DNA from: Njordibacter sp905182035
GTDB taxonomy: Bacteria > Pseudomonadota > Gammaproteobacteria > Pseudomonadales > Balneatricaceae
DNA length: 64,000 nucleotides
Direction of reading: 5' to 3'
Assembly: GCF_047730075.1 (NCBI RefSeq)
Contig: NZ_CP159831.1
Coordinates: 310,001 to 374,000, forward strand
Shown piece by piece: positions 49,245 to 58,437 of this stretch (position 1 is its first letter; each line of letters starts with the position of its first letter). The notes beneath the pieces were generated by a model. It searched no databases and was not told where the DNA came from. It was given only the letters and a program-made list of their open reading frames with translations. Position numbers and translations under genes: made by a program.

Positions 49245-52097
49245 ATGGAAAAGACATATAACCCTAACGCCATCGAACAACAGTGGTACCAGCAATGGGA
49301 AGATAATAACTACTTTGCCCCGTCCGGCGAAGGCACTCCTTATAGTATTGTTATTCCGCCACCCAATGTCACGGGTAGTTTGCACATGGGGCATGCTTTT
49401 CAAGACACTATTATGGATGCCCTAACGCGATTTAAGCGTATGCAAGGGCATGATACATTATGGCAAGTGGGTACTGACCACGCCGGTATTGCTACACAAA
49501 TGTTAGTGGAGCGAAAAATCCAGGCTGAGGAAGGTAAGACACGCCATGAATTAGGCCGTGATAAATTTCTAGAAAAAGTATGGGATTGGAAAGCAGAATC
49601 AGGTGGCACTATTACTCGCCAGTTACGTCGTATGGGTGCCAGTGTAGATTGGAGTCGCGAACGCTTTACCATGGACGATGGCTTTTATACAGCTGTGCAA
49701 GAAGCCTTTGTTCGATTGTATGACGAGGGTTTAATTTATCGTGGTAAACGATTGGTTAACTGGGATCCAAAACTACATACCGCAATTTCCGATTTAGAAG
49801 TTATTTCTACGGATGAAAAGGGTCACATGTGGCACTTGCGTTATCCTTTAGCAGCGGGCGCAACCACTGCTGATGGTAAAAATTATCTAGTTGTTGCTAC
49901 CACACGCCCAGAAACCATGTTGGGCGATGCTGCCGTTGCAGTTCATTCTAAAGATGAGCGTTATCAACACCTTATTGGGCAATTTATAGAGTTGCCGTTA
50001 GTAGGCCGGTTAATTCCTGTCATTGCCGATGACTATGTAGATATGGAATTTGGTACGGGTTGTGTAAAAATCACCCCAGCCCATGACTTTAATGACTATG
50101 CGATGGGCCAGCGCCATGATCTTGGCATGATCAGCGTGCTAGATCACGATGCCGCCATCGTGCAAGTACCCCATGTATACACCACTGCAGGTATGGCGGT
50201 TGACGAGCATGATGAAACTATCCCAGCAGCTTATCGCGGTTTAGACCGATATGTGGCGCGGGATAAAATCGTTGCAGACCTTGATGCCATGAATTTGTTA
50301 GAGCAAGTTGAAGACCATGGCTTAAAAGTGCCACGTGGAGACCGTTCTGGCTTGGTCATCGAGCCCTTGTTAACGGATCAATGGTTTGTGAGCACCAAAC
50401 CCTTGGCAGAACCAGCCATTGCCGCGGTGGAGGATGGCCGTATTGAATTTGTGCCTAAACAGTGGGAAAACACATACTTCTCTTGGATGCGTGACATCCA
50501 AGATTGGTGTATCTCGCGTCAACTTTGGTGGGGACACAGAATTCCTGCATGGTACGATGATGAAGGCGCCTTCTATGTAGGCCGTAGTGAGGAAGAAGTC
50601 CGTATAAAATACAATTTAGGTGATATCAACCTTAAGCAAGATGAAGATGTGCTCGACACTTGGTTCTCTTCTGGCTTGTGGACCTTTGGCACTTTAGGTT
50701 GGCCTAACTCTACGGAAGCTTTGGCCAAGTATCACCCAACGGACGTATTGGTAACGGGCTTTGATATAATTTTCTTCTGGGTAGCACGCATGATCATGAT
50801 GACTATGCATCTAACCAAAGACGAGGATGGCGAAGCTCAAGTGCCTTTTAAAACCGTTTATGTACATGGTTTGGTGAGGGATCAAGACGGTGAAAAAATG
50901 TCTAAATCTAAGGGCAATGTGATTGATCCATTGGACTTAATTGATGGTATTGAGCTTGATGTGTTGTTAGAGAAGCGCACTGGCAACATGATGCAGCCCC
51001 AGCTCGCAAAAAAAATTGAAAAACAAACCTTAAAGCACTTTCCTAATGGTATTGCTTCATATGGTACTGACGCCTTGCGTTTTACCTTGTGTTCACTGGC
51101 TTCAACTGGACGAGACATAAAGTTTGATTTGGGTCGTATTGAAGGTAATCGCAACTTCTGCAATAAGATTTGGAACGCCACTAACTATGTGTTGATGAAT
51201 TGTGAAGAGCAGGATTGTGGTCAAGCTGGTGGTGAAGTTGAGCTGAGTTTGGCAGATCGCTGGATCCTATCAAGGTTGCAAAAAGCTGAACAAAAAGTGA
51301 TTGAGTCTATGGGGGTCTATCGCTTCGATCACGCCGCAGAAGCGCTATACCACTTTATTTGGAGCGAATATTGCGATTGGTACTTAGAGCTATCTAAACC
51401 TGTGTTATGGGATGATAATGCAACTGAAGTCCAGCTACGTGGCACCCGCCGAACCTTAGTTCGTGTATTAGAAGCAGTGTTGCGTTTGGCTCACCCGTTG
51501 ATGCCATACATTACTGAAGAAATTTGGCAAAAGCTTAAAGGCCTTGTAGGTGTTGAGGGTGATAGCATTATGCTCCAACCTTATCCAATTGCTGATGAAA
51601 GTAAGGTTGATGAAATTGCTGAAACAGACTTAAACTGGGTGCGTGGCATTATAGATGGTGTGCGCAATATTCGTGGTGAAATGAATATCTCGCCGGGTAA
51701 ACCTGTACCTGTATTGCTAAAGCAAGGTGACACTGCAGATCGGCAGCGTCTCAACACCAATAGCCAGTTCCTTATTAAGTTGGCTAAGTTAGAGTCTATC
51801 ACTTGGATGGAAGAGGGTGCAGAGGCACCACTGAGTGCTACGGCATTGGTTGGTGAGCTAGAAGTGTTGGTGCCTATGGCAGGCCTCATTGATAAAAACG
51901 CAGAGCTTGGGCGCTTAAACAAAGAGCTTGGCAAGTTACAAGGCGAAATTAAGCGCCTTGGTGGCAAGCTGGGTAATGCAAAATTTGTTGATAAGGCCCC
52001 TGTACAAGTTATCGAAAAGGAACGTACTAAGTTAAAGGATGCTGAAACTGCTGCCAGTACTCTGCAGCAGCAAGTGGCGAAAATTGAAGGAATTTAA
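49245..52097 (+). CDS. valS: Valyl-tRNA synthetase
   Basis: Class I synthetase with editing domain, 950 residues. The ATG at 49245 (MEKTYNPNAIEQQWY) fits the family; a GTG twelve bases upstream is less likely. HIGH appears as LHMGHAF in PPNVTGSLHMGHAF, the KMSKS as KMSKSKGN, and the C-terminal coiled coil has ELGRLNKELGKLQGEIKRL. In E. coli valS follows holC on the same strand; here it is in the opposite orientation to holC. Confidence 0.97.
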   Translation: MEKTYNPNAIEQQWYQQWEDNNYFAPSGEGTPYSIVIPPPNVTGSLHMGHAFQDTIMDALTRFKRMQGHDTLWQVGTDHAGIATQMLVERKIQAEEGKTRHELGRDKFLEKVWDWKAESGGTITRQLRRMGASVDWSRERFTMDDGFYTAVQEAFVRLYDEGLIYRGKRLVNWDPKLHTAISDLEVISTDEKGHMWHLRYPLAAGATTADGKNYLVVATTRPETMLGDAAVAVHSKDERYQHLIGQFIELPLVGRLIPVIADDYVDMEFGTGCVKITPAHDFNDYAMGQRHDLGMISVLDHDAAIVQVPHVYTTAGMAVDEHDETIPAAYRGLDRYVARDKIVADLDAMNLLEQVEDHGLKVPRGDRSGLVIEPLLTDQWFVSTKPLAEPAIAAVEDGRIEFVPKQWENTYFSWMRDIQDWCISRQLWWGHRIPAWYDDEGAFYVGRSEEEVRIKYNLGDINLKQDEDVLDTWFSSGLWTFGTLGWPNSTEALAKYHPTDVLVTGFDIIFFWVARMIMMTMHLTKDEDGEAQVPFKTVYVHGLVRDQDGEKMSKSKGNVIDPLDLIDGIELDVLLEKRTGNMMQPQLAKKIEKQTLKHFPNGIASYGTDALRFTLCSLASTGRDIKFDLGRIEGNRNFCNKIWNATNYVLMNCEEQDCGQAGGEVELSLADRWILSRLQKAEQKVIESMGVYRFDHAAEALYHFIWSEYCDWYLELSKPVLWDDNATEVQLRGTRRTLVRVLEAVLRLAHPLMPYITEEIWQKLKGLVGVEGDSIMLQPYPIADESKVDEIAETDLNWVRGIIDGVRNIRGEMNISPGKPVPVLLKQGDTADRQRLNTNSQFLIKLAKLESITWMEEGAEAPLSATALVGELEVLVPMAGLIDKNAELGRLNKELGKLQGEIKRLGGKLGNAKFVDKAPVQVIEKERTKLKDAETAASTLQQQVAKIEGI

Positions 52098-52098
52098 T

Positions 52099-52119
52099 CC
52101 TGCTTAAGCAGGCCTTTTT
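52099..52119 (+). terminator. valS terminator
   Basis: Stem CCTGC / GCAGG with a TTAA loop is followed by CC and five T (52115-52119). The stem is short, so efficiency may be moderate. Confidence 0.65.
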
Positions 52120-52173
52120 GTGGTGAAAGGGGAACAGCCCCTCCCGTCAAGTCGGTAAAGGACGGTGTATTAA

Positions 52174-52338
52174 TTGACTTTCCTTTTAATGTGGTGATAG
52201 ACTGTGCTCCGCACTAGCCTGACCGTTATGTGTGAAGATCCAAACCGTAAATTTGCGCAGTAACAGATGTCATCTGTTTGATAACCCGCGCAGATGAAGG
52301 CGGTTTGTCAAATTAATTTAGTAGCAAAGAGTAACAAT
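52174..52338 (+). promoter_or_regulatory. csp promoter and structured 5' leader
   Basis: TTGACT at 52174-52179 and a GATAGA-like -10 at 52196-52201 could start a leader of about 130 bases, long as usual for cold-shock mRNAs. In it AACAGATG (52262-52269) pairs with CATCTGTT (52271-52278) around a single base, and AAACCG (52242-52247) pairs with CGGTTT (52301-52306), so the leader can fold just before the start. Promoter boxes are weak matches. Confidence 0.5.
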
Positions 52339-52545
52339 ATGAGCAAAGGTACAGTGAAGTGGTTTAATGCCGATAAAGGTTTCGGTTTCATCACTCCAGA
52401 AGATGGTGGTAAGGATTTATTCGTACATCACTCTGAAATCCGCAATGGCGGCGGTTACGCCACTTTGAACGACGGTCAAGCCGTAGAATTCGAAGTTGGC
52501 CAAGGCCAAAAAGGCCCTTGTGCCAACAATGTTGTTCCTTCTTAA
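52339..52545 (+). CDS. Cold-shock protein (CspA family)
   Basis: Single cold-shock domain, 68 residues, binding single-stranded RNA/DNA as a chaperone. RNP1 KGFGFI and RNP2 DLFVHHSEI are intact, as is GTVKWFN at the N-terminus. The ATG at 52339 is chosen over a longer frame from 52294 because homology starts at MSKGTVKWF. The leader is long and structured, and a strong terminator follows. Whether it is cold-induced cannot be told here. Confidence 0.95.
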   Translation: MSKGTVKWFNADKGFGFITPEDGGKDLFVHHSEIRNGGGYATLNDGQAVEFEVGQGQKGPCANNVVPS

Positions 52546-52569
52546 TTAGTTAAGAAAATAACATTACAA

Positions 52570-52599
52570 AAAACGCCGCTTCTAGCGGCGTTTTTTTTG
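52570..52599 (+). terminator. csp terminator
   Basis: Perfect 8-bp stem ACGCCGCT / AGCGGCGT with a TCT loop and a run of T after it; A-tract before the stem suggests it could work in both directions. Confidence 0.92.
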
Positions 52600-52671
52600 T
52601 CTTAAAAAAATTGACGTCACCCATGCTGGTAAGGTGAAAGTTAGTTCCCACCGAAGTTACTGAGCATTATC

Positions 52672-53387
52672 ATGAGTAAACAAATAAATGCTAGTTTTGA
52701 TCGTAATCAAAAATGTGTTTATGGATGCCTTATATTGGTACGGTGAAGCGACCCGTATCTTTAGGTGGGGATCACTTTGTCACTGGCGGTATTTTGCAAG
52801 CCTTGGGTGGCCCTCAATCAAAGCTAATTGATAGTGAGCCTGACTGCATTTTACATTTTGATAGCCATACTGACTGTTTTAGTAATATGGAAACACTTTC
52901 TGGGGGCCAAAAGATCAGCAGCCCACTGGGCTTTATATTTAGTCTAGCAAGGTAATGTAGATGCTCATCATAGTGTACAGATTGGTATTCGAGGTAATGC
53001 TCGAACCTTGGATTGGCTGAAGCCTAGTTATGAACATGGTTATGATGTGATTACCATGGACCGGTACAAGCAAATTGGCGCTCAGCAAAGCATTGACATT
53101 ATCCGTGAGCGCATTGGTGATAGGCCGGTTTATATTACCCTCGATTTAGATTGCCTAGACCCTACTGTGGCCCCAGACGTGTCTAACATAGAGGCAGGTT
53201 GCCAAGGCTTTATGATGGATCAGGTTATGGAACTACTACAGGCAACACGGGGTATGAATATTATTGGTGGGGATGTTGTTTGTTTAATGCCACAAAAGAC
53301 AGCCCCAATCAAATCACGGCCATAGTGGCGATGGCTATTATGTTTGAAATGATTAGTTTAATTGCAGACAGGCTTCATTCAAGTTAG
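52672..53387 (+). pseudogene. Degraded agmatinase/arginase-family (ureohydrolase) gene
   Basis: Remains of a manganese ureohydrolase. Recognisable pieces in changing frames: VSLGGDHF (frame from 52713), ILHFDSHTDC with the metal-binding DxHxD, then a stop at 52955; VQIGIRGNAR, VYITLDLDCLDPTVAPD with the DxDxxDP metal motif and MNIIGGDVV (frame ending 53325); and a tail QITAIVAMAIMFEM in another frame ending 53387. An ATG at 52672 opens a first frame that stops after 24 codons. The N-terminal ~100 residues expected for the family are largely missing. At least three frame changes and deletions make it non-functional. Confidence 0.88.
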
Positions 53388-53809
53388 AGCTTGTGATACT
53401 GCATAGTGCGGCCCAGTTGGCTATATTTGGCGTAGTGATCTCTTGCTGTTTTTAACATGTCTGCTTCTTGCACTACTAGTTCTATAATACGGTCAAATTT
53501 TTCAGGAGCCGGTTCTTGGCTTAGGTTAATACATATCTCATGATGATGAGGCTGGGCTAAACCCGGTGTTGATGGGTGGCCCAGAACCACGATCGCCTGG
53601 GCATCTTCGTGCGCGTATATGTGGGGGATAAAAGAATCGGGTTGGAAGGCCCAAATGTATTGGTTTAGGTGGCGAGCTTCTGCATCATCACGGCAGATGA
53701 TGTAGACCTGTTGCCCAACCCCTAAACACTTTTCAAGCAAACGACACAGTAATGGATAGCGGCTAGCCGGATCGTCAGATTTTAGCTGATAAAAATCCGC
53801 TCGAAGCAT
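53384..53809 (-). CDS. holC: DNA polymerase III chi subunit
   Basis: Clamp-loader accessory protein binding SSB and psi, 141 residues. The pattern ADFYQL, LLCRLLEKCLGVGQQVYI and the ending YAKYSQLGR fit HolC. The start is 2 bases before the pepA stop, so it is coupled to pepA as in most gammaproteobacteria. It is not followed by valS in the same direction, unlike E. coli. Its 3' end touches the ureohydrolase pseudogene. Confidence 0.92.
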   Translation of the reverse strand: MLRADFYQLKSDDPASRYPLLCRLLEKCLGVGQQVYIICRDDAEARHLNQYIWAFQPDSFIPHIYAHEDAQAIVVLGHPSTPGLAQPHHHEICINLSQEPAPEKFDRIIELVVQEADMLKTARDHYAKYSQLGRTMQYHKL

Positions 53810-53811
53810 GG

Positions 53812-55293
53812 CTATGCCTGATTAACTAAGTGTTGAACCAGCAGCGGTACACAACGTCCTGTGGAGCCTTTTTTGGCACCGGAGGTCCAAGCGGTGCCAG
53901 CGATATCTAAATGTGCCCAAGTGAAACTTTCGGTAAAGCGTGACAAGAAGCACGCAGCAGTAATAGTGCCCGCAGCACGGCCACCAATATTACCTAAATC
54001 AGCAAAGTTGCTGTCTAGCTGTTCTTGGTATTCTTCGCCCATAGGTAATTGCCATACATTATCAAAAGCTTGCTTGCCGGCCGCCATCAGGCTTACAGCA
54101 AATTCGTCATCATTACTCAATACTGCACTAGTGTGGTGGCCAAGGGCAATAATACAAGCGCCTGTAAGGGTAGCAACATCAACCACAGTTTTAGGGTTAA
54201 AACGCTCAGCATAGGTTAAGGCATCACATAAAACGAGGCGGCCTTCAGCGTCGGTATTAAGGACTTCCACAGTTTTACCAGACATTGTGGTATAGATATC
54301 ACCTGGCTTAGATGCGGTGCTTGAAGGCATATTTTCTGCACTCGCCACGATAGCAACAACGTTGGCTTTGAGGTCTATGTCGATAACGGCCTGCATGGCC
54401 CCAATAACACTCGCTGCACCACACATGTCGTACTTCATTTCGTCCATTGCAGCACCTGGCTTAATACTAATGCCCCCAGAATCGAAGGTAATACCTTTAC
54501 CGACTAATACATGGGGCTGGACACCTTGTTCACCCCCTTGGTAGTTGATGACGATCAGTTTGGAGGGCTCTGCGCTGCCTTTACCGACAGACAGTAACGA
54601 ATGCATACCTAAGGTTTCCATTTCGGCTTCTTCCAACACTTGGGTAGTGACCTTGTTAGATCCCGCTGCCAATTTGTGGCCTTGTTCAGCTAAGAAACTA
54701 GGGGTACATATGTTACCGGGAAGATTGCCTAGATCACGGCACAAGTTCATTGCTTGAGCAGTGGCTACAGATTGGTTTAACTGAGCCTGCGCACTGGTGT
54801 CGGCCACTAACGCCATATGAGGACTAGGTGGTACTTCCTTAGTAGTAGTTTTGAACTGATCAAAACGATAACAGGCCTGAACCATGGCTTCGACCGTAAG
54901 GCGCACTTTGCTCTGTAGATCCAAGTTTTTTGTATCTACAGTGGTTAGCTGGTTCAATACCCTAGGACCGGGGTTAGCGCTTATGTGTGACCATGCCGAT
55001 TGAATTAGCTGTCGGTACTTACGGCCACTGAGCTCGTCCGCAGCACCGGTACCAATGACTAAAATACGGTCTGGGCCAGCACCTGTATTAAGGAACAATT
55101 GGCTGGTCTTGAACTTGCTAGACAAATCACCGCTGGCGATGGCATGGGAGATAGCACCATTAAGTAATTTGTCGGCTATCTTGAGACTATCGGTCGTTAG
55201 AGTGTCATTGCCTTCTGCCACCTTAGCCAGGGGTAAAATAACGCTAGCCGCGGTATCAAGTTGAGAGGCGTCCTGTTGCAAAGAAAATTCCAT
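53812..55293 (-). CDS. pepA: Leucyl aminopeptidase (PepA)
   Basis: Two-metal cytosolic aminopeptidase of 493 residues, also an XerCD accessory DNA-binding protein in E. coli. The metal ligands lie in LVGKGITFDSGGISIKPG and VLNTDAEGRLVLCDAL (the NTDAEGR signature). N-terminal domain and C-terminal catalytic domain are complete. First gene of pepA-holC, divergent from lptF with 197 bases between. Confidence 0.96.
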   Translation of the reverse strand: MEFSLQQDASQLDTAASVILPLAKVAEGNDTLTTDSLKIADKLLNGAISHAIASGDLSSKFKTSQLFLNTGAGPDRILVIGTGAADELSGRKYRQLIQSAWSHISANPGPRVLNQLTTVDTKNLDLQSKVRLTVEAMVQACYRFDQFKTTTKEVPPSPHMALVADTSAQAQLNQSVATAQAMNLCRDLGNLPGNICTPSFLAEQGHKLAAGSNKVTTQVLEEAEMETLGMHSLLSVGKGSAEPSKLIVINYQGGEQGVQPHVLVGKGITFDSGGISIKPGAAMDEMKYDMCGAASVIGAMQAVIDIDLKANVVAIVASAENMPSSTASKPGDIYTTMSGKTVEVLNTDAEGRLVLCDALTYAERFNPKTVVDVATLTGACIIALGHHTSAVLSNDDEFAVSLMAAGKQAFDNVWQLPMGEEYQEQLDSNFADLGNIGGRAAGTITAACFLSRFTESFTWAHLDIAGTAWTSGAKKGSTGRCVPLLVQHLVNQA

Positions 55294-55490
55294 GTTGTCT
55301 CCGTGATGATGTTACAAATGAATGGCCTTGTGAAGTTCAAGACAATGGTGAAATTTTACGCCAAATTGGCCTCTGTCTCTAGGGATGTATGGCGATAATG
55401 TGGCTTAAATCTTCGTTTTGTTAAAAATCTGATACACTTAGGGCCATTGTTAGCGTTAGCCAGCTATTAGTCTGTTAAGAAGCCAATCAT

Positions 55491-56594
55491 TTGCCCATAA
55501 TTACTCGATACATCAACAAAGAAGTGCTGATAAGTGCGTTAGCAGTGAGTATGGTTTTACTGTTGATTATATCTAGTAGCCGCTTTGCCCATTACCTCAG
55601 TAAAGCCGTTACTGGTGAGCTTGATGCCCAAGCCGTGTTGGCTATTATCGTCAATTTACTGCCAGCATACTTAAGTACACTGCTGCCCTTGGGTGGTTTT
55701 CTAGGGGTGTTACTCACCTTAGGGAAGCTGAGTGTCGACAACGAACTTACAGTGCTGTTTGCTAACGGGGTAAGCCAACAGCAATTAGTGCAGATGGTGT
55801 TGGTACCCTTATCAATATTGGCAGTGTTAGTTGCTACTTTGAGTCTCTGGCTAGCCCCAGAGGCTTCCCGTAATGTCGAAGAGATTCTCTACCAACAATC
55901 TCACACGACTGAATTTGACAGTGTGGTGGCTGGACGATTCCAGGGCAATATCGAACGCCAAGTTATTTATGCCGAAACCATGTCTGATGATCGTCAGCAG
56001 CTACTCAATGTGTTTGTTTTTAATAGGCCAGAGGTCAGTGCGCCCTCGGTAATAATTAAGGCAACTTCAGCTCGGCAGGTATTCAATGAAGCCTACCAAA
56101 CGCGTTATTTGTTACTTAAAGAAGGTTCAAGAACTGAGGGTCAACCAGATCAACTGGATTATAACGTGACGCGGTTTGAAGAGTTGGCAGTACGTTTGTA
56201 TACCGAAGAGTTGCAAATAGACATTACCCGCGGTTTTACCCTGCCTACACTCATGCTCATTGGTTCTGATAATGCTGACCACAGGGCCCAACTTTATTGG
56301 CGTATTTCCCTTCCTTTGATGACCCTTATTGTGAGTTTTGTAGCCATTGCTTTAGGCCAAGTTAATCCACGCAAAGGACGCTTTGCCAGTCTGCTTCCAG
56401 CAGTTTTGGTTTATTTAGTTTATTTGTCGGTGTTAACAACTTTGCGTGATGATATGACTAGAGCGGCTGCTAATGCGGACATAAAAATATGGCTTTTACA
56501 CAGCGCTTTCTTATTGTTGGGTTTGATTTTATTGTTTGGGCGGCAATGGTTGAGACAGCTGGTCAGAGAAGGTGATTCTAATGCACCTGCTTGA
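55491..56594 (+). CDS. lptF: LPS export permease LptF
   Basis: Inner-membrane component of the LptB2FG ABC transporter that extracts lipopolysaccharide. It has 367 residues with three membrane segments before and three after a periplasmic beta-jellyroll domain. The coupling region LTLGKLSVDNELTVLFANGVS is characteristic. It begins with a TTG at 55491 (after AAGAAG); no better start is present. It overlaps lptG by 14 bases. Confidence 0.94.
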   Translation: MPIITRYINKEVLISALAVSMVLLLIISSSRFAHYLSKAVTGELDAQAVLAIIVNLLPAYLSTLLPLGGFLGVLLTLGKLSVDNELTVLFANGVSQQQLVQMVLVPLSILAVLVATLSLWLAPEASRNVEEILYQQSHTTEFDSVVAGRFQGNIERQVIYAETMSDDRQQLLNVFVFNRPEVSAPSVIIKATSARQVFNEAYQTRYLLLKEGSRTEGQPDQLDYNVTRFEELAVRLYTEELQIDITRGFTLPTLMLIGSDNADHRAQLYWRISLPLMTLIVSFVAIALGQVNPRKGRFASLLPAVLVYLVYLSVLTTLRDDMTRAAANADIKIWLLHSAFLLLGLILLFGRQWLRQLVREGDSNAPA

Positions 56595-57627
56595 TCTATA
56601 TATTGCGCGTCATATATGGGCTGCAGTGGCCATTGTGTTACTGGTTATTCTAGGGTTAGATGTAATGATTGCATTTGGCAGCGAGTTAGATGCATTAGAC
56701 AAAGGCGCAAACTTAAAGCAAGTACTAACATACATTGTATTAACTGTACCCAGAAGGGTATACGAATTTATGCCACTAACGGTGTTGGTAGGTTGCTTGG
56801 TAGGTTTGGGTGCTTTGGCCAATAACAGTGAACTTACGGTGATGCGTGCGGCTGGTGTATCTTTGCGGCGTATTGTTTGGTCCGTTATGCAGGCCGTGTC
56901 TGTGTTTGTTGTGGTGGCCGCCATCGTAGGAGAGTTTGTCGCCCCAGTAAGCCAGCAAATGGCCGAAATTGAACAGTCTCAATATAAGGGTGTGGCATCG
57001 ACTAAGGGTTTTTGGTTGCGCGAAGGCAATGATTATGTATTTGTACGATCTGTGAGGTCTGACGGGGTATTGCAAAGTGTCTCTCGTTACCGTTTTACCG
57101 ATCATGATTGGCAACAGACCTTGGTCGCGGAAAAAGGCGTTTATGAAGATCAACAGTGGACATTGCAACGGTTGCAAAAAGTTTCGGTAGAAAATCAAAA
57201 TATCATCCAGCAAGGGCAAGAAACCATGCCTTGGTCCGTTTCTTTAAAACCCCACTTGTTATCCATTTTGAGTATGGACCCACAACATCTAGCTATTGAT
57301 GACTTGGTGCAATACAGTCAGTATCTAGATCAGAGTGGGTTAGACGCGGCGTCTTATGACTTGGCTTTTTGGAAAAAAATCTTACAACCCTTAGCAACCT
57401 TTGCGTTAGTTTTTGTTGCTATTTCCTTCGTGTTTGGTTCCGCTCGGTCGGTAACTTTAGGTCAAAGAGTGCTGGTAGGAGTAATGGTGGGGTTGGCCTT
57501 TAATTACGTTCAGGAAGTATTAGGCCCAGCCAGTAGTGTGTTTGGTTTCACCCCGCTTTTTGCTTACTTATTACCCATCTTAGTGTGCGTTGCTGGTGGG
57601 GCCTGGCTGTTACGTAAAGCAGGTTAG
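56581..57627 (+). CDS. lptG: LPS export permease LptG
   Basis: Partner of LptF in LPS transport, 348 residues. Same layout of six membrane helices with a periplasmic domain; VGLGALANNSELTVMRAAGVS is the coupling region and GFWLREGNDYVFV fits LptG. The ATG at 56581 has GAAGGTG 5 bases upstream, so it is preferred over a GTG at 56572. It overlaps the lptF end. Confidence 0.94.
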   Translation: MHLLDLYIARHIWAAVAIVLLVILGLDVMIAFGSELDALDKGANLKQVLTYIVLTVPRRVYEFMPLTVLVGCLVGLGALANNSELTVMRAAGVSLRRIVWSVMQAVSVFVVVAAIVGEFVAPVSQQMAEIEQSQYKGVASTKGFWLREGNDYVFVRSVRSDGVLQSVSRYRFTDHDWQQTLVAEKGVYEDQQWTLQRLQKVSVENQNIIQQGQETMPWSVSLKPHLLSILSMDPQHLAIDDLVQYSQYLDQSGLDAASYDLAFWKKILQPLATFALVFVAISFVFGSARSVTLGQRVLVGVMVGLAFNYVQEVLGPASSVFGFTPLFAYLLPILVCVAGGAWLLRKAG

Positions 57628-57629
57628 AA

Positions 57630-58067
57630 CTAGGCTTTGGGTAGTTGTACAACGCGGCTATTAGACCAGCGGTCATGCCAACTTAATTTGTTGCTATCAA
57701 AGATGATCCACCAATACCCTATGCCTAATGCTAGGGCCGAAAATATGGCAGCCATAAAGCGCAATAAAGCTTGTTTTGCGCTTAAGGGCTGGCCTTGATC
57801 AGATTCTACCCGCAAGCGCCAAGCAATCATGCCTAAGGTTTGTCCAGACCGAGTCCAAAACAAAGCGAAAAACAAGAAAGTAACGATAAATACTGTGCTA
57901 TTAAACAATGGACCAGAGACAGCTTCGCCGTCATTAAAAGCAATAAATACGTAACCTACAAGCATCCACAAGGCCATTATTAATAAGCTATCGTACACCA
58001 TGGCTAGCAGGCGTTTAATCAAGCTAGCGTTAGGGTGATTGTGAGTTTTAAAACGTCGGTTGCTCAT
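57630..58067 (-). CDS. RDD family membrane protein
   Basis: 145 residues from the ATG at 58067 (MSNRRFKTH); a TTG at 58079 is an alternative. The motif NASLIKRLLAMVYDSLLIM fits the RDD family (the R..A...D signature), with about three membrane segments and GQTLGMIAWRLRVESDQG. Function is unknown; some members are ion antiporters. Convergent with lptG, 2 bases apart. Confidence 0.86.
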   Translation of the reverse strand: MSNRRFKTHNHPNASLIKRLLAMVYDSLLIMALWMLVGYVFIAFNDGEAVSGPLFNSTVFIVTFLFFALFWTRSGQTLGMIAWRLRVESDQGQPLSAKQALLRFMAAIFSALALGIGYWWIIFDSNKLSWHDRWSNSRVVQLPKA

Positions 58068-58079
58068 ATCACTGAACAA

Positions 58080-58437
58080 TCACAATAGGTGCTAGTATAG
58101 TGCTTTTTTAAAGTTTTCTGTTTGTGTAGGTAAAACGAAAATGGCGATGATAATGATGCCAGAAGCAATCGAAAATATTGGGTCATGTGTTAAGTCGCTG
58201 GGTAATAATGAGCCATGATGATAGCACAAAGTAATGCTATTTCGAGACCAAGTGAGCTACTAAATAGGCAAAGTATGATGGCTTAGCTACACCATGGCTT
58301 ATGTTGTATTGGTATTGGTTCCTTTTTAAAGGAGAAGTGAATAGTATTAAGGCTGATGCTTTGGCAACCTTAGTTGAATTCCAATTCAAAGTCCCGCATC
58401 TACTAACCTAAAACCAAGCAATGATCACGGATTTCAT
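58080..58437. other. Intergenic region without a supported gene
   Basis: Between the RDD gene and tag there is no convincing gene. A 25-codon frame from ATG 58141 (MAMIMMPEAIENIGSC...) has an AGG 9 bases upstream, and AAAGGAG at about 58327-58333 is followed closely by a GTG opening 24 codons (VNSIKADALATLVEFQF...). Both are too short to judge; they may be decayed remnants or chance. Confidence 0.4.

Noticed and set aside
52128..52146. AGGGG-AACAG-CCCCT hairpin between valS and csp as a second terminator
   Set aside because: No T run follows; the better terminator is at 52099-52119.
58141..58413. Two peptides of about 25 codons in the gap before tag
   Set aside because: Too short and without similarity to anything I recognise; kept only as a note in the intergenic entry.
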